NCBI GenBank assembly: GCA_024641015.1
Contig: JAHEDU010000013.1
Coordinates: 1-34,332, forward strand
Direction of reading: 5' to 3'
Length of the DNA: 34,332 nucleotides
From: Micrococcales bacterium
GTDB lineage: Bacteria > Actinomycetota > Actinomycetes > Actinomycetales > Microbacteriaceae
The notes beneath the pieces were generated by a model. The model ran no database searches. It was not told the origin of the DNA and was given only the letters and a program-made list of their open reading frames with translations. Both the position numbers and the translations under genes were made by a program. This document shows, in pieces, positions 16,274 through 24,145 of the stretch (its first letter is position 1; the number at the start of each line of letters is the position of its first letter).

Positions 16274-17409
16274 TATTCAAACATACTAGTGAGCTTAGAC
16301 AGGTCAACGTAAGTGTTAATCGAAGTTGCCAGTTCCTTCGATTTTTTTGGGCGACGTTGTGCTGTGCGGAGAAACATGTTTTCCTTTTTGTGGAACCGGT
16401 CACCCTCATAAACATCGCTCATCCATGCGCCGTTCTTATTTATAGTGAAAGGGATGTTGACCGATAGAACGTTCGCTCCGTCAACGGCGAATGCAAAGTC
16501 AATAGACTGCTGGCGTAATTCGTAATCGAAAGTAGTTTTCGGGTCTCGAATCTGACTCACGAGATTTGAAACTAACTCGCTCGTAACTGAATCAATGAAG
16601 TTGGAATTTGCAAGGAACAAGATTTCTTCATCACCGTCCAAGCCAGACATAGATGTAATTCTTTTGCGAATTGAGCCCGGCCTTTGTTCCTCAAAATAGT
16701 TCAGGATTTCGAAAGCGATACTCGATCCAACATCACCTATTTCCTTCCGCGCGTGGTCGAACTTCCCTTCATCGAGAAACGCGAATTCCTCAGAGTAGAC
16801 AAAGCGTTCCTTGATGGTTTCATTTATTGCGTCGAGTTTGTGGAAAAGGCTGAGACAGCCGCCCAATCCGCCCAGCTCGAAGGCCTCATCTCTCGCTTTC
16901 ACATCTGAGCCGCGGAATCGGGGAGAGCTTTCCGTAATCCTGTACATTCCGATTCCGTCAGGGACAAGCACAAAATTGTTGATGAATGAATTAAAAGTTC
17001 CAGAACTAACTTGGACCCTTCCTAGCTTCGGAACATCGTAGTTTTTGAGAGAAACAAAAAAGGTAGTCTTCGGTGAAGTTAGGTGAATCGCGAAATCGGC
17101 CTTCTTCTTCTCATTTCGTTTCTTGATTTCTACGTTTTCAAATGAGAAATTAGCCGATTCAAATTTGGACGCGAGCGCGCGGTAAAAGGTTGGGAGGTGC
17201 GTTCGCAAGTTGGAAACGTATTGCTTACCAACGCCGTAGTACAGCTCGGATTCCGACAGGCGATCCCTGCGATAATCGTCAAAATCCTGCATTAGAAGCG
17301 TCGCGCGCCGTCCCGCTAAACGTCCGTCGGCCTCGGCAAGTTGCGCGAGCATAGCTACGGCAAGCACTTCGCAAATGTCTTGAGCCAGCTTCTTTTTAGT
17401 TTCTGCCAT
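16273..17409 (-). CDS. Putative type II restriction endonuclease, family not recognised
   Basis: A 378-residue protein not matched to a named family. Its place directly upstream of, and coupled to, a DNA methyltransferase gene pair suggests the restriction partner. The segment KKADFAIHLTSPKTTFFVSLKNYDV (about 103-126) has Asp105, 14 residues, then Ser-Leu-Lys. This fits a PD-(D/E)xK nuclease core in which Ser replaces the usual acid, a variant known in restriction enzymes. The N-terminus is helical and there is no membrane segment or helicase motif. GGTGGAG before the ATG is a good ribosome-binding site. Sequence is clearly more A+T-rich than the flanks, as expected for transferred DNA. Confidence 0.6.
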   Translation of the reverse strand: MAETKKKLAQDICEVLAVAMLAQLAEADGRLAGRRATLLMQDFDDYRRDRLSESELYYGVGKQYVSNLRTHLPTFYRALASKFESANFSFENVEIKKRNEKKKADFAIHLTSPKTTFFVSLKNYDVPKLGRVQVSSGTFNSFINNFVLVPDGIGMYRITESSPRFRGSDVKARDEAFELGGLGGCLSLFHKLDAINETIKERFVYSEEFAFLDEGKFDHARKEIGDVGSSIAFEILNYFEEQRPGSIRKRITSMSGLDGDEEILFLANSNFIDSVTSELVSNLVSQIRDPKTTFDYELRQQSIDFAFAVDGANVLSVNIPFTINKNGAWMSDVYEGDRFHKKENMFLRTAQRRPKKSKELATSINTYVDLSKLTSMFE

Positions 17410-17420
17410 TTCTCCACCCT

Positions 17421-17449
17421 AGAATCTTCCTAAAACAATATTCCCTCAA
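17421..17449 (-). promoter_or_regulatory. Candidate promoter of the restriction-modification operon
   Basis: On the minus strand TTGAGG and GATTCT are separated by 17 bases, just upstream of the endonuclease gene. The surrounding sequence is A+T-rich. Only the hexamers and spacing support it. Confidence 0.4.
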
Positions 17450-17468
17450 GTATTGCGTAGTCGAGTTT

Positions 17469-18869
17469 CTAGCGCAACAAAAATGCGTGAAGCCGCGCAG
17501 CCAGATCGGCCGACACACGCGCATGAATTCGCGTTCCGGATTCGACATAGTCGGTGTCCAGGACCTGGCCAGACTTGTGGATCATGCTGACGATTTCGCC
17601 ATGTTCGTAGGGGATGACTGCGGTCACCTCGATGTCCGGCTCGGGGATGGTGTCAGCAATGAGTTGTTGAAGTTCCTCAATTCCCTCCCCCGTCTTCGCT
17701 GAAACAAAGATGGCGTTGGGCTCAAGGCCGCGCAACAGGATCTGCTGGTCATTGTCGATCAGGTCGGCCTTGTTGAACACGATGATTTCGGGGATGTCCC
17801 GCGCATCTACCTCGCCAACAACATCGCGAACGGTTTTAATTTGTTGGGCAGGGTCTTCGTGAGCGGCGTCGACGACGTGAACGATCACGTCACTCATTGT
17901 GACTTCCTCAAACGTAGAGCGAAACGCCTCAACCAATTGGTGAGGAAGTTGACGAACAAAGCCGACCGTATCGGCGAGCGTGTAAGGGCGACCGTCGGGG
18001 GTAGCAGTCTTGCGGACCGTCGGGTCAAGTGTCGCAAATAGCGCATTTTCGACCAACACCCCTGCTTTGGTGATTCGGTTGAGCAGCGAGGACTTCCCCG
18101 CGTTCGTGTATCCCATGATGGCCACCGATGGGATTGCGTTGCGGATACGATTCGCGCGCTTCGCCTCACGAGCGGGTTCGAACCCCTTGATCTGAGCCCT
18201 CAGTTTCGCCATCTGCGTTCGAATGCGGCGGCGGTCAATTTCAATCTTTGTTTCACCCGGTCCACGTGAACCCATACCGGCGCCCTGGCCACCGACCTGA
18301 CCACCGGCCTGGCGGGACATGGAATCGCCCCAACCGCGAAGACGCGGAAGCAGATATTGAAGTTGGGCAAGCTCGACTTGCGCCTTGCCCTCGCGCGACT
18401 TTGCGTGCTGGGCAAAGATGTCGAGGATGACTGCAGTTCGGTCAATCACTTTGACCTTAATCGCGTCCTCAAGTGCGCGGCGTTGGCTCGGCGCAAGTTC
18501 GGTATCGGCGACCACGGTGTCGGCACCCTCTGCACGGACAATTGCAGCGAGTTCTTCGACCTTTCCTCGACCCAGATAGGTTGCAGGGTCCGGGTGGGGC
18601 TTCCGCTGAAGCAACCCGTCGAGAACTTCGGCACCGGCGGTCTCGCACAGCGCTGCGAGTTCCTTTAGCGAGTTTTCCGCATCGACTTCTTGTCCGCGCG
18701 GGTAGACGCCAATGATGACGACCTTCTCGAGACGAACCTGTCGGTATTCGACCTCGGTGATGTCTTCGAGTTCGGTGCGGAGTCCGTCGACACGTCGAAG
18801 GGTCGTGCGATCCTCAAGGTCCATCTGGCCGACGGTGGGTTCGCCATACTCGTCAAATTCGTTTGTCAT
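17469..18869 (-). CDS. hflX: GTPase HflX
   Basis: HflX is a ribosome-associated GTPase that splits stalled 70S ribosomes under stress. The 466 residues show the HflX N-terminal domain (about 45-225; YLGRGKVEEL, VEFAQLQYLLPRLRGWG-like core and SRGPGETKIEIDRRRI) and a GTPase domain with G1 GYTNAGKSS (253-261), G3 DTVGF (300-304) and G4 NKAD, then a C-terminal domain ending LAARLHAFLLR. Nearness to lexA is usual in actinobacteria. No Shine-Dalgarno sequence precedes ATG 18869; TACCCT lies eight bases upstream, so the message may have almost no leader. Confidence 0.96.
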   Translation of the reverse strand: MTNEFDEYGEPTVGQMDLEDRTTLRRVDGLRTELEDITEVEYRQVRLEKVVIIGVYPRGQEVDAENSLKELAALCETAGAEVLDGLLQRKPHPDPATYLGRGKVEELAAIVRAEGADTVVADTELAPSQRRALEDAIKVKVIDRTAVILDIFAQHAKSREGKAQVELAQLQYLLPRLRGWGDSMSRQAGGQVGGQGAGMGSRGPGETKIEIDRRRIRTQMAKLRAQIKGFEPAREAKRANRIRNAIPSVAIMGYTNAGKSSLLNRITKAGVLVENALFATLDPTVRKTATPDGRPYTLADTVGFVRQLPHQLVEAFRSTFEEVTMSDVIVHVVDAAHEDPAQQIKTVRDVVGEVDARDIPEIIVFNKADLIDNDQQILLRGLEPNAIFVSAKTGEGIEELQQLIADTIPEPDIEVTAVIPYEHGEIVSMIHKSGQVLDTDYVESGTRIHARVSADLAARLHAFLLR

Positions 18870-18877
18870 GTGTATTC

Positions 18878-18883
18878 AGGGTA
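18878..18883 (-). promoter_or_regulatory. Candidate -10 element of hflX with near-absent leader
   Basis: The minus strand reads TACCCT, GAATACAC, ATG. The gap of eight would put the transcription start one or two bases before the ATG. It is weaker than the six-base examples. Confidence 0.35.
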
Positions 18884-18947
18884 TCGGCTGCGCTTGACAC
18901 ACGTTTATGAATTCGACTTGAGCGAACTCCAACCGTCTGATCCGTAG

Positions 18948-19223
18948 TTAGGCGGTCGGCTTCTCCCCTGATTTACGGTCGCCACGACGTGGCCACCACC
19001 GCAGCACAACCGCAATCCCCAGCGCAATGAGCGACGGGAAGCCGAACGCGGGGAGTACCGACAGCGCCCACGCGGTTTCGACAGCGAGCAGGCCGATCAG
19101 AACGAGCGACGTTCGCGCGAAACGCACCTTGAACCGCGCCAGCACAGCGAACACGATTGTCGCAACACCGAAAAGAAGCTCGCCCAGAATCATGAACGAG
19201 ACGACGAGCGCGAGCGACTCCAT
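18948..19223 (-). CDS. Small three-helix membrane protein, unknown function
   Basis: A 91-residue protein with about three hydrophobic segments (LALVVSFMILGELLFGVATIVFAVL, SLVLIGLLAVETAWAL and ALGIAVVLRWW) and a charged, probably cytoplasmic tail PRRGDRKSGEKPTA. I do not recognise a family. The ORF track starts at a GTG (19268). ATG 19223 is preferred because TAATCT ends seven bases before it, matching the leaderless pattern, and the extra N-terminal residues look like non-coding translation. It lies between hflX and the divergent acetoacetyl-CoA synthetase gene. Confidence 0.65.
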   Translation of the reverse strand: MESLALVVSFMILGELLFGVATIVFAVLARFKVRFARTSLVLIGLLAVETAWALSVLPAFGFPSLIALGIAVVLRWWPRRGDRKSGEKPTA

Positions 19224-19230
19224 GAGGCTC

Positions 19231-19236
19231 AGATTA
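19231..19236 (-). promoter_or_regulatory. Leaderless -10 element of the small membrane protein gene
   Basis: The minus strand reads TAATCT, GAGCCTC, ATG. The TANNNT hexamer with a seven-base gap supports the shorter start at 19223. Confidence 0.45.
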
Positions 19237-19290
19237 CGCCGTGATTGCAAAAATCCAGCCGTCGCCACATGAGCGTCCAGTGCCCGGCGT

Positions 19291-19296
19291 TAGTAT
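19291..19296 (+). promoter_or_regulatory. Leaderless -10 element of the acetoacetyl-CoA synthetase gene
   Basis: The plus strand reads TAGTAT, GTGCCA, ATG. The hexamer ends six bases before ATG 19303 and decides between that ATG and the GTG at 19297 given in the ORF track. Confidence 0.55.
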
Positions 19297-19302
19297 GTGC
19301 CA

Positions 19303-21159
19303 ATGATGCTTCAGCGATTGATCGACCGGCACGGTTTCGCTGATTTCCGCGAACTTCACCGGTGGTCGACGGAACACCCGGATGACTTTTGGCGCGAGGC
19401 GTGGGCCGATCTGGGCATCGTCGGCGAAATGGGTGAGCGCACCTCCGAAGGCTCGGGGTTCGAACAGAAGCGGTGGTTCCCCGACGCGCGCCTGAACATC
19501 GTGGACACGCTTCTGGCCGGTGACGGGGACGACGAAGTGATTGTCGCCCTCGCCGAGGAAACGCCGCGACGGTCGATGACCCGAGCTGAACTGCGCGAGG
19601 AAGTTGCCGCCTGCGCCGCCGCACTGCGAGCCGCAGGCGTGAACCGAGGCGACCGAGTTGCGGCGTGGACACCGAACGTCACCGAGACCGTCATCTTCGC
19701 GCTGGGCGCGCTCTCGATCGGGGCGGTCGTCAGCACCGCCTCCACCGACTTCGGGCCCGCCGCGCTGCTCGACCGGTTCGGGCAGATTGAGCCGGCCGTG
19801 CTGCTCGTTGCGTCGGCGTATCGATACGGGGGAAAGATCTTCGACCTCGACGCGTCCATCGACCAGGTCGTCACGAACCTGCCGTCCGTGAAACAGGTCG
19901 TGGTGATTGGCCCGAGTCCCACCCGGGAGTCCTGGGAGTCGTGGATTGCCCCGCATCGCGGCTCCCCGCTGAACGTTGAACGATTGCCGTTCGACCACCC
20001 CGGTTTCATTCTCTTTTCCAGTGGAACCACAGGTCAACCCAAGTGCATCGTGCATTCCGCGGCGGGTGTGCTTCTGAAAGTCCTCAGCGAACAGGGGTAT
20101 CACCTGGACGTCGCGCCGGGCGATCGGATGCTGTACGCGACGACCTGCGGGTGGATGATGTGGGACTGGCTGGTGTTGGCACTGGGGCGCGGTGCGACCA
20201 TCGTTCTCGCGGACGGCAGTCCCGGCTACCCCGCACTGGACAATTTCTGGTCAGTCGTCGAGAGCGAATCGTTGACGTTCCTGGGGGTTTCGGCCGCACT
20301 CATTGACACGTGGCGCCGCGCGGAACTTGAGCCGGCGGCAAACTTCCGAGTCGACACCCTGCGAACGATCGCATCAACCGGGTCGCCTCTCGCACCGGCC
20401 GGATACGACTGGGTGTCGAACGCGGTGTCGGCGGACATCACTGTCGCATCGATCGCAGGAGGAACCGACCTGTGCGGGTGCTTGGTGCTGGGCGTCGCCA
20501 CGGAACCCGTCGTTCGCGGCGAAATCCAAGGCCCAGCGCTGGGCCTTGACGTCACCGTTTTTCGTTCGGACGGCTCCCGCGCCGATGTGGGTGAAGACGG
20601 TGAACTGGTGTGCCTCACGCCTTTCCCCAGCGTCCCGTTGCGATTCTGGGGAGACGCCGACGGTTCTCGCCGCCACAAGGCGTACTTCGACCGTTTCCCG
20701 GAGGTGTGGGCACACGGTGACTTTGCCCGCCGAACGCCGACGGGTGGCTTCGAAATTCTGGGAAGGCTGGACGCGACCCTCAACGTCAAGGGCGTTCGAA
20801 TCGGGACGGCTGAAATCTATCGAGTGGTCCTGTCGATTCCGGGCATCAGCGGAGCGATGGCGGTGGAACAACCCGTAGCGGAGGACACACGAATCGTGTT
20901 GTTTGTCGTCACGAATGGTGAGCTCACGGAAGAGCGCGAACGAGAGATTCGCACGACGCTTCGAACTCAGGCGAGTCCGCGCCATGTTCCTTCGATTATC
21001 GTGGCGGCTCCCGCGCTACCGCTCACGAGGAGCGGGAAAATGACCGAACTCGCGGTCGCGGACATTGTCGCGGGACGCACCGTGCGTGACACGTCGTCAC
21101 TCGCGAACCCCGAATGCCTCGAGTGGTTCCAGGATTGGGCGAAGTCGACGTCTAGCTAG
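19303..21159 (+). CDS. Acetoacetyl-CoA synthetase (acetoacetate--CoA ligase)
   Basis: An ANL-superfamily adenylate-forming enzyme of 618 residues that activates acetoacetate with ATP and CoA. The P-loop-like motif ILFSSGTTGQPKCIVHS (about 230) with the Cys-Ile-Val-His ending is typical of acetoacetyl-CoA synthetase rather than acetyl-CoA synthetase. YATTCGWMMWDWLV, GRLDATLNVKGVRIGTAEIYRVV and the acyl-adenylate lysine in LPLTRSGKMTELAV support it. The N-terminus (FADFRELHRWSTEHPDDFW) matches the family cap. The substrate could be a related short keto or branched acid. The stop lies in CTAGCTAG, a palindrome that also ends the convergent lacI gene. No link with the adjacent inositol genes is evident. 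Confidence 0.88.
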   Translation: MMLQRLIDRHGFADFRELHRWSTEHPDDFWREAWADLGIVGEMGERTSEGSGFEQKRWFPDARLNIVDTLLAGDGDDEVIVALAEETPRRSMTRAELREEVAACAAALRAAGVNRGDRVAAWTPNVTETVIFALGALSIGAVVSTASTDFGPAALLDRFGQIEPAVLLVASAYRYGGKIFDLDASIDQVVTNLPSVKQVVVIGPSPTRESWESWIAPHRGSPLNVERLPFDHPGFILFSSGTTGQPKCIVHSAAGVLLKVLSEQGYHLDVAPGDRMLYATTCGWMMWDWLVLALGRGATIVLADGSPGYPALDNFWSVVESESLTFLGVSAALIDTWRRAELEPAANFRVDTLRTIASTGSPLAPAGYDWVSNAVSADITVASIAGGTDLCGCLVLGVATEPVVRGEIQGPALGLDVTVFRSDGSRADVGEDGELVCLTPFPSVPLRFWGDADGSRRHKAYFDRFPEVWAHGDFARRTPTGGFEILGRLDATLNVKGVRIGTAEIYRVVLSIPGISGAMAVEQPVAEDTRIVLFVVTNGELTEEREREIRTTLRTQASPRHVPSIIVAAPALPLTRSGKMTELAVADIVAGRTVRDTSSLANPECLEWFQDWAKSTSS

Positions 21160-22159
21160 TCGGTGCGGGTCCCGTCGTTCCGCGAACGACGAGTTCCGCC
21201 GACAGGTGGACGCGCTGGGATTCCGTCGTCGGGTTGTGGACTCGGTCAAGAATTCGCTCGGCAGCCCGGCGCCCCAGCTCGGTGAGTGGTTGCCCGACCG
21301 TCGTGAGATTGATTCGGCGGAGCGCCCCGAGCGTGATGCCGTCGTACCCGATGACGGAGACGTCTTCAGGAACCCGCAGTCCCGCGCTTTCGATGGCGGC
21401 AATTGCGCCGATGGCGGCGATGTCGTTGGCGACACAGAGGGCCGTCGGCCGATGCGTGAGGGCTTCGGCGGCGGCGCGATAGCCCTTCGCTTCGGTGAGC
21501 CCACCGGGCACGATGCGAATGTGTTTCTTCAGACCGTTTGCTGTCATGGCATCGGAGTACCCCTTCGCCCGCAGATGCGAGACGGGGTTGTCCCCACCGC
21601 TGAGGTGGACGATGTCGGTGTGCCCGAGCGACACGAGGTGATCGATTGCGAGGGTCATGCCCGCGAGGTCGTCGTTGCTGACGGTGTCGATCCGCGCCGA
21701 CACGATGTCGTCGCGAGTGACGACCACCGTGGGGACTTCGACTGACACGTCGTGCAACACCGAGGCGGGGAGGCGATGGGAGATCAGGATCAGGCCCTCG
21801 ACCTGGAACTGCAACAGCTTGTCGATCTCGTTGAGTTCGAGCACGGGGTTGTCCCCCGCGGTGACGAGCATCGTCGTGAAACCGTGTTCGCGAAGTTCGG
21901 ACTGGAAACCGTCGAGGATTTCGGCGAACACCGGATTGTGAAGATCCAGGATGAGCACGCCGATCGTGCGACTGCGCCGAACCGATAGACTTCGCGCCGC
22001 GGCGTTGGGGCGATATCCCAGCTCAAGCGCCGCCTTCTCGATTCGCTCGCGGCTGGTCGGGCTGACCTTGGGCGATCCCGACAGTGCGAGTGCGACGAGG
22101 GATTTGGACACGCCCGACTTCGTCGCGACGTCGCGAATCGTCGGTCGGTTGCTGGACAC
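21152..22159 (-). CDS. LacI-family transcriptional regulator, probable repressor of the inositol genes
   Basis: A 335-residue LacI/GalR regulator. The N-terminal helix-turn-helix TIRDVATKSGVSKSLVALALSG and the hinge VSPTSRERIEKAALELGYRPNAAARSLS (about 7-60) bind DNA. The periplasmic-binding-protein-like part (TIGVLILDLHNPVFAEIL to the C-terminus) would bind an inducer, probably an inositol or a pathway intermediate. The start is GTG at 22159, four bases after the iolG stop, so it is co-transcribed with iolG and likely autoregulated through the operator upstream of iolG. The role is inferred from gene context. Regulators of iol genes elsewhere are often GntR, DeoR or RpiR types. Confidence 0.9.
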   Translation of the reverse strand: MSSNRPTIRDVATKSGVSKSLVALALSGSPKVSPTSRERIEKAALELGYRPNAAARSLSVRRSRTIGVLILDLHNPVFAEILDGFQSELREHGFTTMLVTAGDNPVLELNEIDKLLQFQVEGLILISHRLPASVLHDVSVEVPTVVVTRDDIVSARIDTVSNDDLAGMTLAIDHLVSLGHTDIVHLSGGDNPVSHLRAKGYSDAMTANGLKKHIRIVPGGLTEAKGYRAAAEALTHRPTALCVANDIAAIGAIAAIESAGLRVPEDVSVIGYDGITLGALRRINLTTVGQPLTELGRRAAERILDRVHNPTTESQRVHLSAELVVRGTTGPAPTS

Positions 22160-22162
22160 GGT

Positions 22163-23155
22163 TTATCGAACCTCGGAAACGCGAACGGACTTGCCCGACG
22201 TGATCGACTCTTCGCAGGCGATGGCGATGCGGAGACTTTCGAGGGCCGAATCTGGCGGACAGGGATTGTCGATTTCCCCGTTCGCGAACGAGACAAACGC
22301 GGCGGTCTCGTTCCGGAACGCCTCGCGGAACCGATCGACGAAACCGGTGTAGGGCGTGTCGGCGAAACGCAGGTCGCCGTCCATCGGCAAAAGCGGAGTC
22401 CTCTCGTTGAACCCCGCCGACACCGAATCGAGCGAGCCGAACGCTTCGAGTCGAACGTCGTGCCCGCGGGCATCATGGCGCGCACCGTTGACGGTGACCT
22501 GGATTCCCTCGGTCGTCACGGCGATGACCGAACTGACGTCGGCGTCATCAAAGTCGGCATAGTCGCGGTGTTCGCGAACGGACTTCGCCGCGAACACCGT
22601 CTCGACTTCGCTTCCCGTCAACCAGCGAATGAGGTCGAAGTCGTGAACGTGCAGGTCACGGAAGATGCCCCCGCTTCCCGCGATGAATTCGCGAGCCGAA
22701 GGCGCCCGATCGCGCGCGGTGAGGTTGAGCGAGTACACGGTTCCCAGTGCGCCATCCGCAATGCGGTCATGGATTGCACGAAGAGGCTCATCGAAACGAC
22801 GTTGAAAGCCGACCTGCAACCCGGCACCGTGTGCCGCGGCCAAGTCGATCGCCTCACGTGTCGCGCCGAGGGTCATCGCGATGGGCTTCTCGCACAGCAC
22901 GGGAATCCCGCGCGGAAGAACGGCGTGAAGAATCGAGTCGTGAGCATCGGTTCCGACGGCGACAACGACCGCATCGACGTCGGTGGCAAGCGCGTCGTCC
23001 CAGGGCAGCGCCGTTGCACCGAATTTTTCCCCCAGCTCGTGGGCGCGTGGAAGGGTGCGGTTGGTGACGATGACCTCGTCAACGCGGGCATCGGCGGCCA
23101 GGTCTTCGACACGAATGGTGCCCATTCGACCGGCGCCGAACACGAGAACTTTCAC
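22163..23155 (-). CDS. iolG: Inositol 2-dehydrogenase-like oxidoreductase
   Basis: A Gfo/Idh/MocA oxidoreductase of 330 residues that probably oxidises myo-inositol to 2-keto-myo-inositol with NAD. The Rossmann motif is KVLVFGAGRMGTIRVEDLA. VLCEKPIAMTLGATREA (about 90-106) holds the catalytic Lys. GSGGIFRDLHVHDFDLIRWLTG (about 160-181) has the Asp and His of the IolG active site. The start is GTG at 23155 with AGAGG upstream. It is divergent from the iolE operon, the usual partner genes, which supports the substrate; the family alone covers many sugars. Confidence 0.88.
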   Translation of the reverse strand: MKVLVFGAGRMGTIRVEDLAADARVDEVIVTNRTLPRAHELGEKFGATALPWDDALATDVDAVVVAVGTDAHDSILHAVLPRGIPVLCEKPIAMTLGATREAIDLAAAHGAGLQVGFQRRFDEPLRAIHDRIADGALGTVYSLNLTARDRAPSAREFIAGSGGIFRDLHVHDFDLIRWLTGSEVETVFAAKSVREHRDYADFDDADVSSVIAVTTEGIQVTVNGARHDARGHDVRLEAFGSLDSVSAGFNERTPLLPMDGDLRFADTPYTGFVDRFREAFRNETAAFVSFANGEIDNPCPPDSALESLRIAIACEESITSGKSVRVSEVR

Positions 23156-23189
23156 GAACTACCTCTTTCACGTTTCCCACAAAAAATGA

Positions 23190-23219
23190 TTGCGCTGGGG
23201 TTGTATGCTCTGACATACT
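23190..23219 (+). promoter_or_regulatory. Candidate promoter of the iolE-iolD operon
   Basis: TTGCGC and CATACT are separated by 18 bases, which would place the transcription start near 23226, inside the LacI-type operator. The two sites together form a simple repressed promoter. An extra imperfect repeat, GTATG-N6-CATAC, overlaps the -10. Confidence 0.45.
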
Positions 23220-23221
23220 AA

Positions 23222-23235
23222 TTGGACCGTTCCAA
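23222..23235. promoter_or_regulatory. LacI-type operator in the divergent iolG/iolE region
   Basis: TTGGACCGTTCCAA is an inverted repeat (TTGGA/TCCAA) centred on CG, the hallmark of LacI/GalR-family operators. It lies between the divergent iolG-lacI and iolE operons, beside a LacI-family gene. Confidence 0.7.
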
Positions 23236-23248
23236 CGAAAGAATGTCA

Positions 23249-24145
23249 ATGACCGACTTCCTCTCCCGCGTGGCGTCCGCCCCGATTTCGTGGGGCATCT
23301 GCGAAGTACCCGACTGGGGGGCAATGTTGCCCACGGATCGCGTACTCGGCGAAATGGCGAGCCTTGGTTTCACCGCAACCGAACTGGGCGCACCGGGATT
23401 CCTCCCCTCCGACCCCGACGAGCTCAAGGACAAACTCGGCGAGTTCGGGATGGAGCTCTTAGGGGGCTTCACGCCCGTCGTCCTCCACGACCCGACTGAA
23501 CGCGCGGCGACCATCGCCAGCGCGACGGCGACCGCCAAACTCTTCCAAAAGGCAGGCGCGACCAAGTTCGTGTCGTCGGTCGTCCAGGACATGAACTGGT
23601 CAAACCCGCGCCCGCTGTCAGCCGCCGAACAGAAACATATGGCGGAGATGTTCGGCGTGATCGACGACATCTGTGGCGAATACGGACTCGAACAGGTTCT
23701 TCACCCCCACGTCCAGACGCTCGTCGAGACCAAGGACGACATCGCGCGCGTTCTCGATTCTTGTGATGTCCACTTCTGCCTCGACACCGGCCACATCGCG
23801 TTCGGCGGCCAGGACCCCGTCGAGTTCGCCAAGATGGCCTTCGAACGAGTCGGGCACGTCCACCTCAAAGACATTCGGCTGGACATGGTCCCCGCGGTCC
23901 TTCGCCGCGAGGTTTCCCTCATGGCCGCAACACAGGCGGGCGTGTTCACCACTCTCGGCGCAGGTGACGTCGACATTCTCGGCGTCGTGCAGACCCTGGA
24001 ATCGTCAGGTTATCGAGGCTGGTACGTCATCGAGCAGGACACCGCAATCACGTCCGGGTTCCCGGCGGAAGGCGAAGGGCCTGTCACGCAGGTCGCGACC
24101 TCGCTGGCGTATCTCACTGATGTCGTAGCCCCAACCCTCGGATGA
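23249..24145 (+). CDS. iolE: 2-keto-myo-inositol dehydratase-like TIM-barrel protein
   Basis: A xylose-isomerase-like TIM-barrel protein of 298 residues, assigned as IolE, which dehydrates 2-keto-myo-inositol to the diketone used by IolD. SAPISWGICEVPDWGAMLPTDRVLGEM at the start, ATELGAPGFLP, HPHVQTLVETKDDI, FCLDTGHIAFGG and GHVHLKDIRLD carry the likely metal ligands. IolH or IolI (isomerase) have the same fold. IolE is favoured because it is the only such gene in the cluster and that step is needed between IolG and IolD. The ORF track begins at a TTG (23222) inside the operator; ATG 23249 behind GAAAG is preferred, with ATG 23243 possible. The end overlaps iolC (ATGA). Confidence 0.8.
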   Translation: MTDFLSRVASAPISWGICEVPDWGAMLPTDRVLGEMASLGFTATELGAPGFLPSDPDELKDKLGEFGMELLGGFTPVVLHDPTERAATIASATATAKLFQKAGATKFVSSVVQDMNWSNPRPLSAAEQKHMAEMFGVIDDICGEYGLEQVLHPHVQTLVETKDDIARVLDSCDVHFCLDTGHIAFGGQDPVEFAKMAFERVGHVHLKDIRLDMVPAVLRREVSLMAATQAGVFTTLGAGDVDILGVVQTLESSGYRGWYVIEQDTAITSGFPAEGEGPVTQVATSLAYLTDVVAPTLG

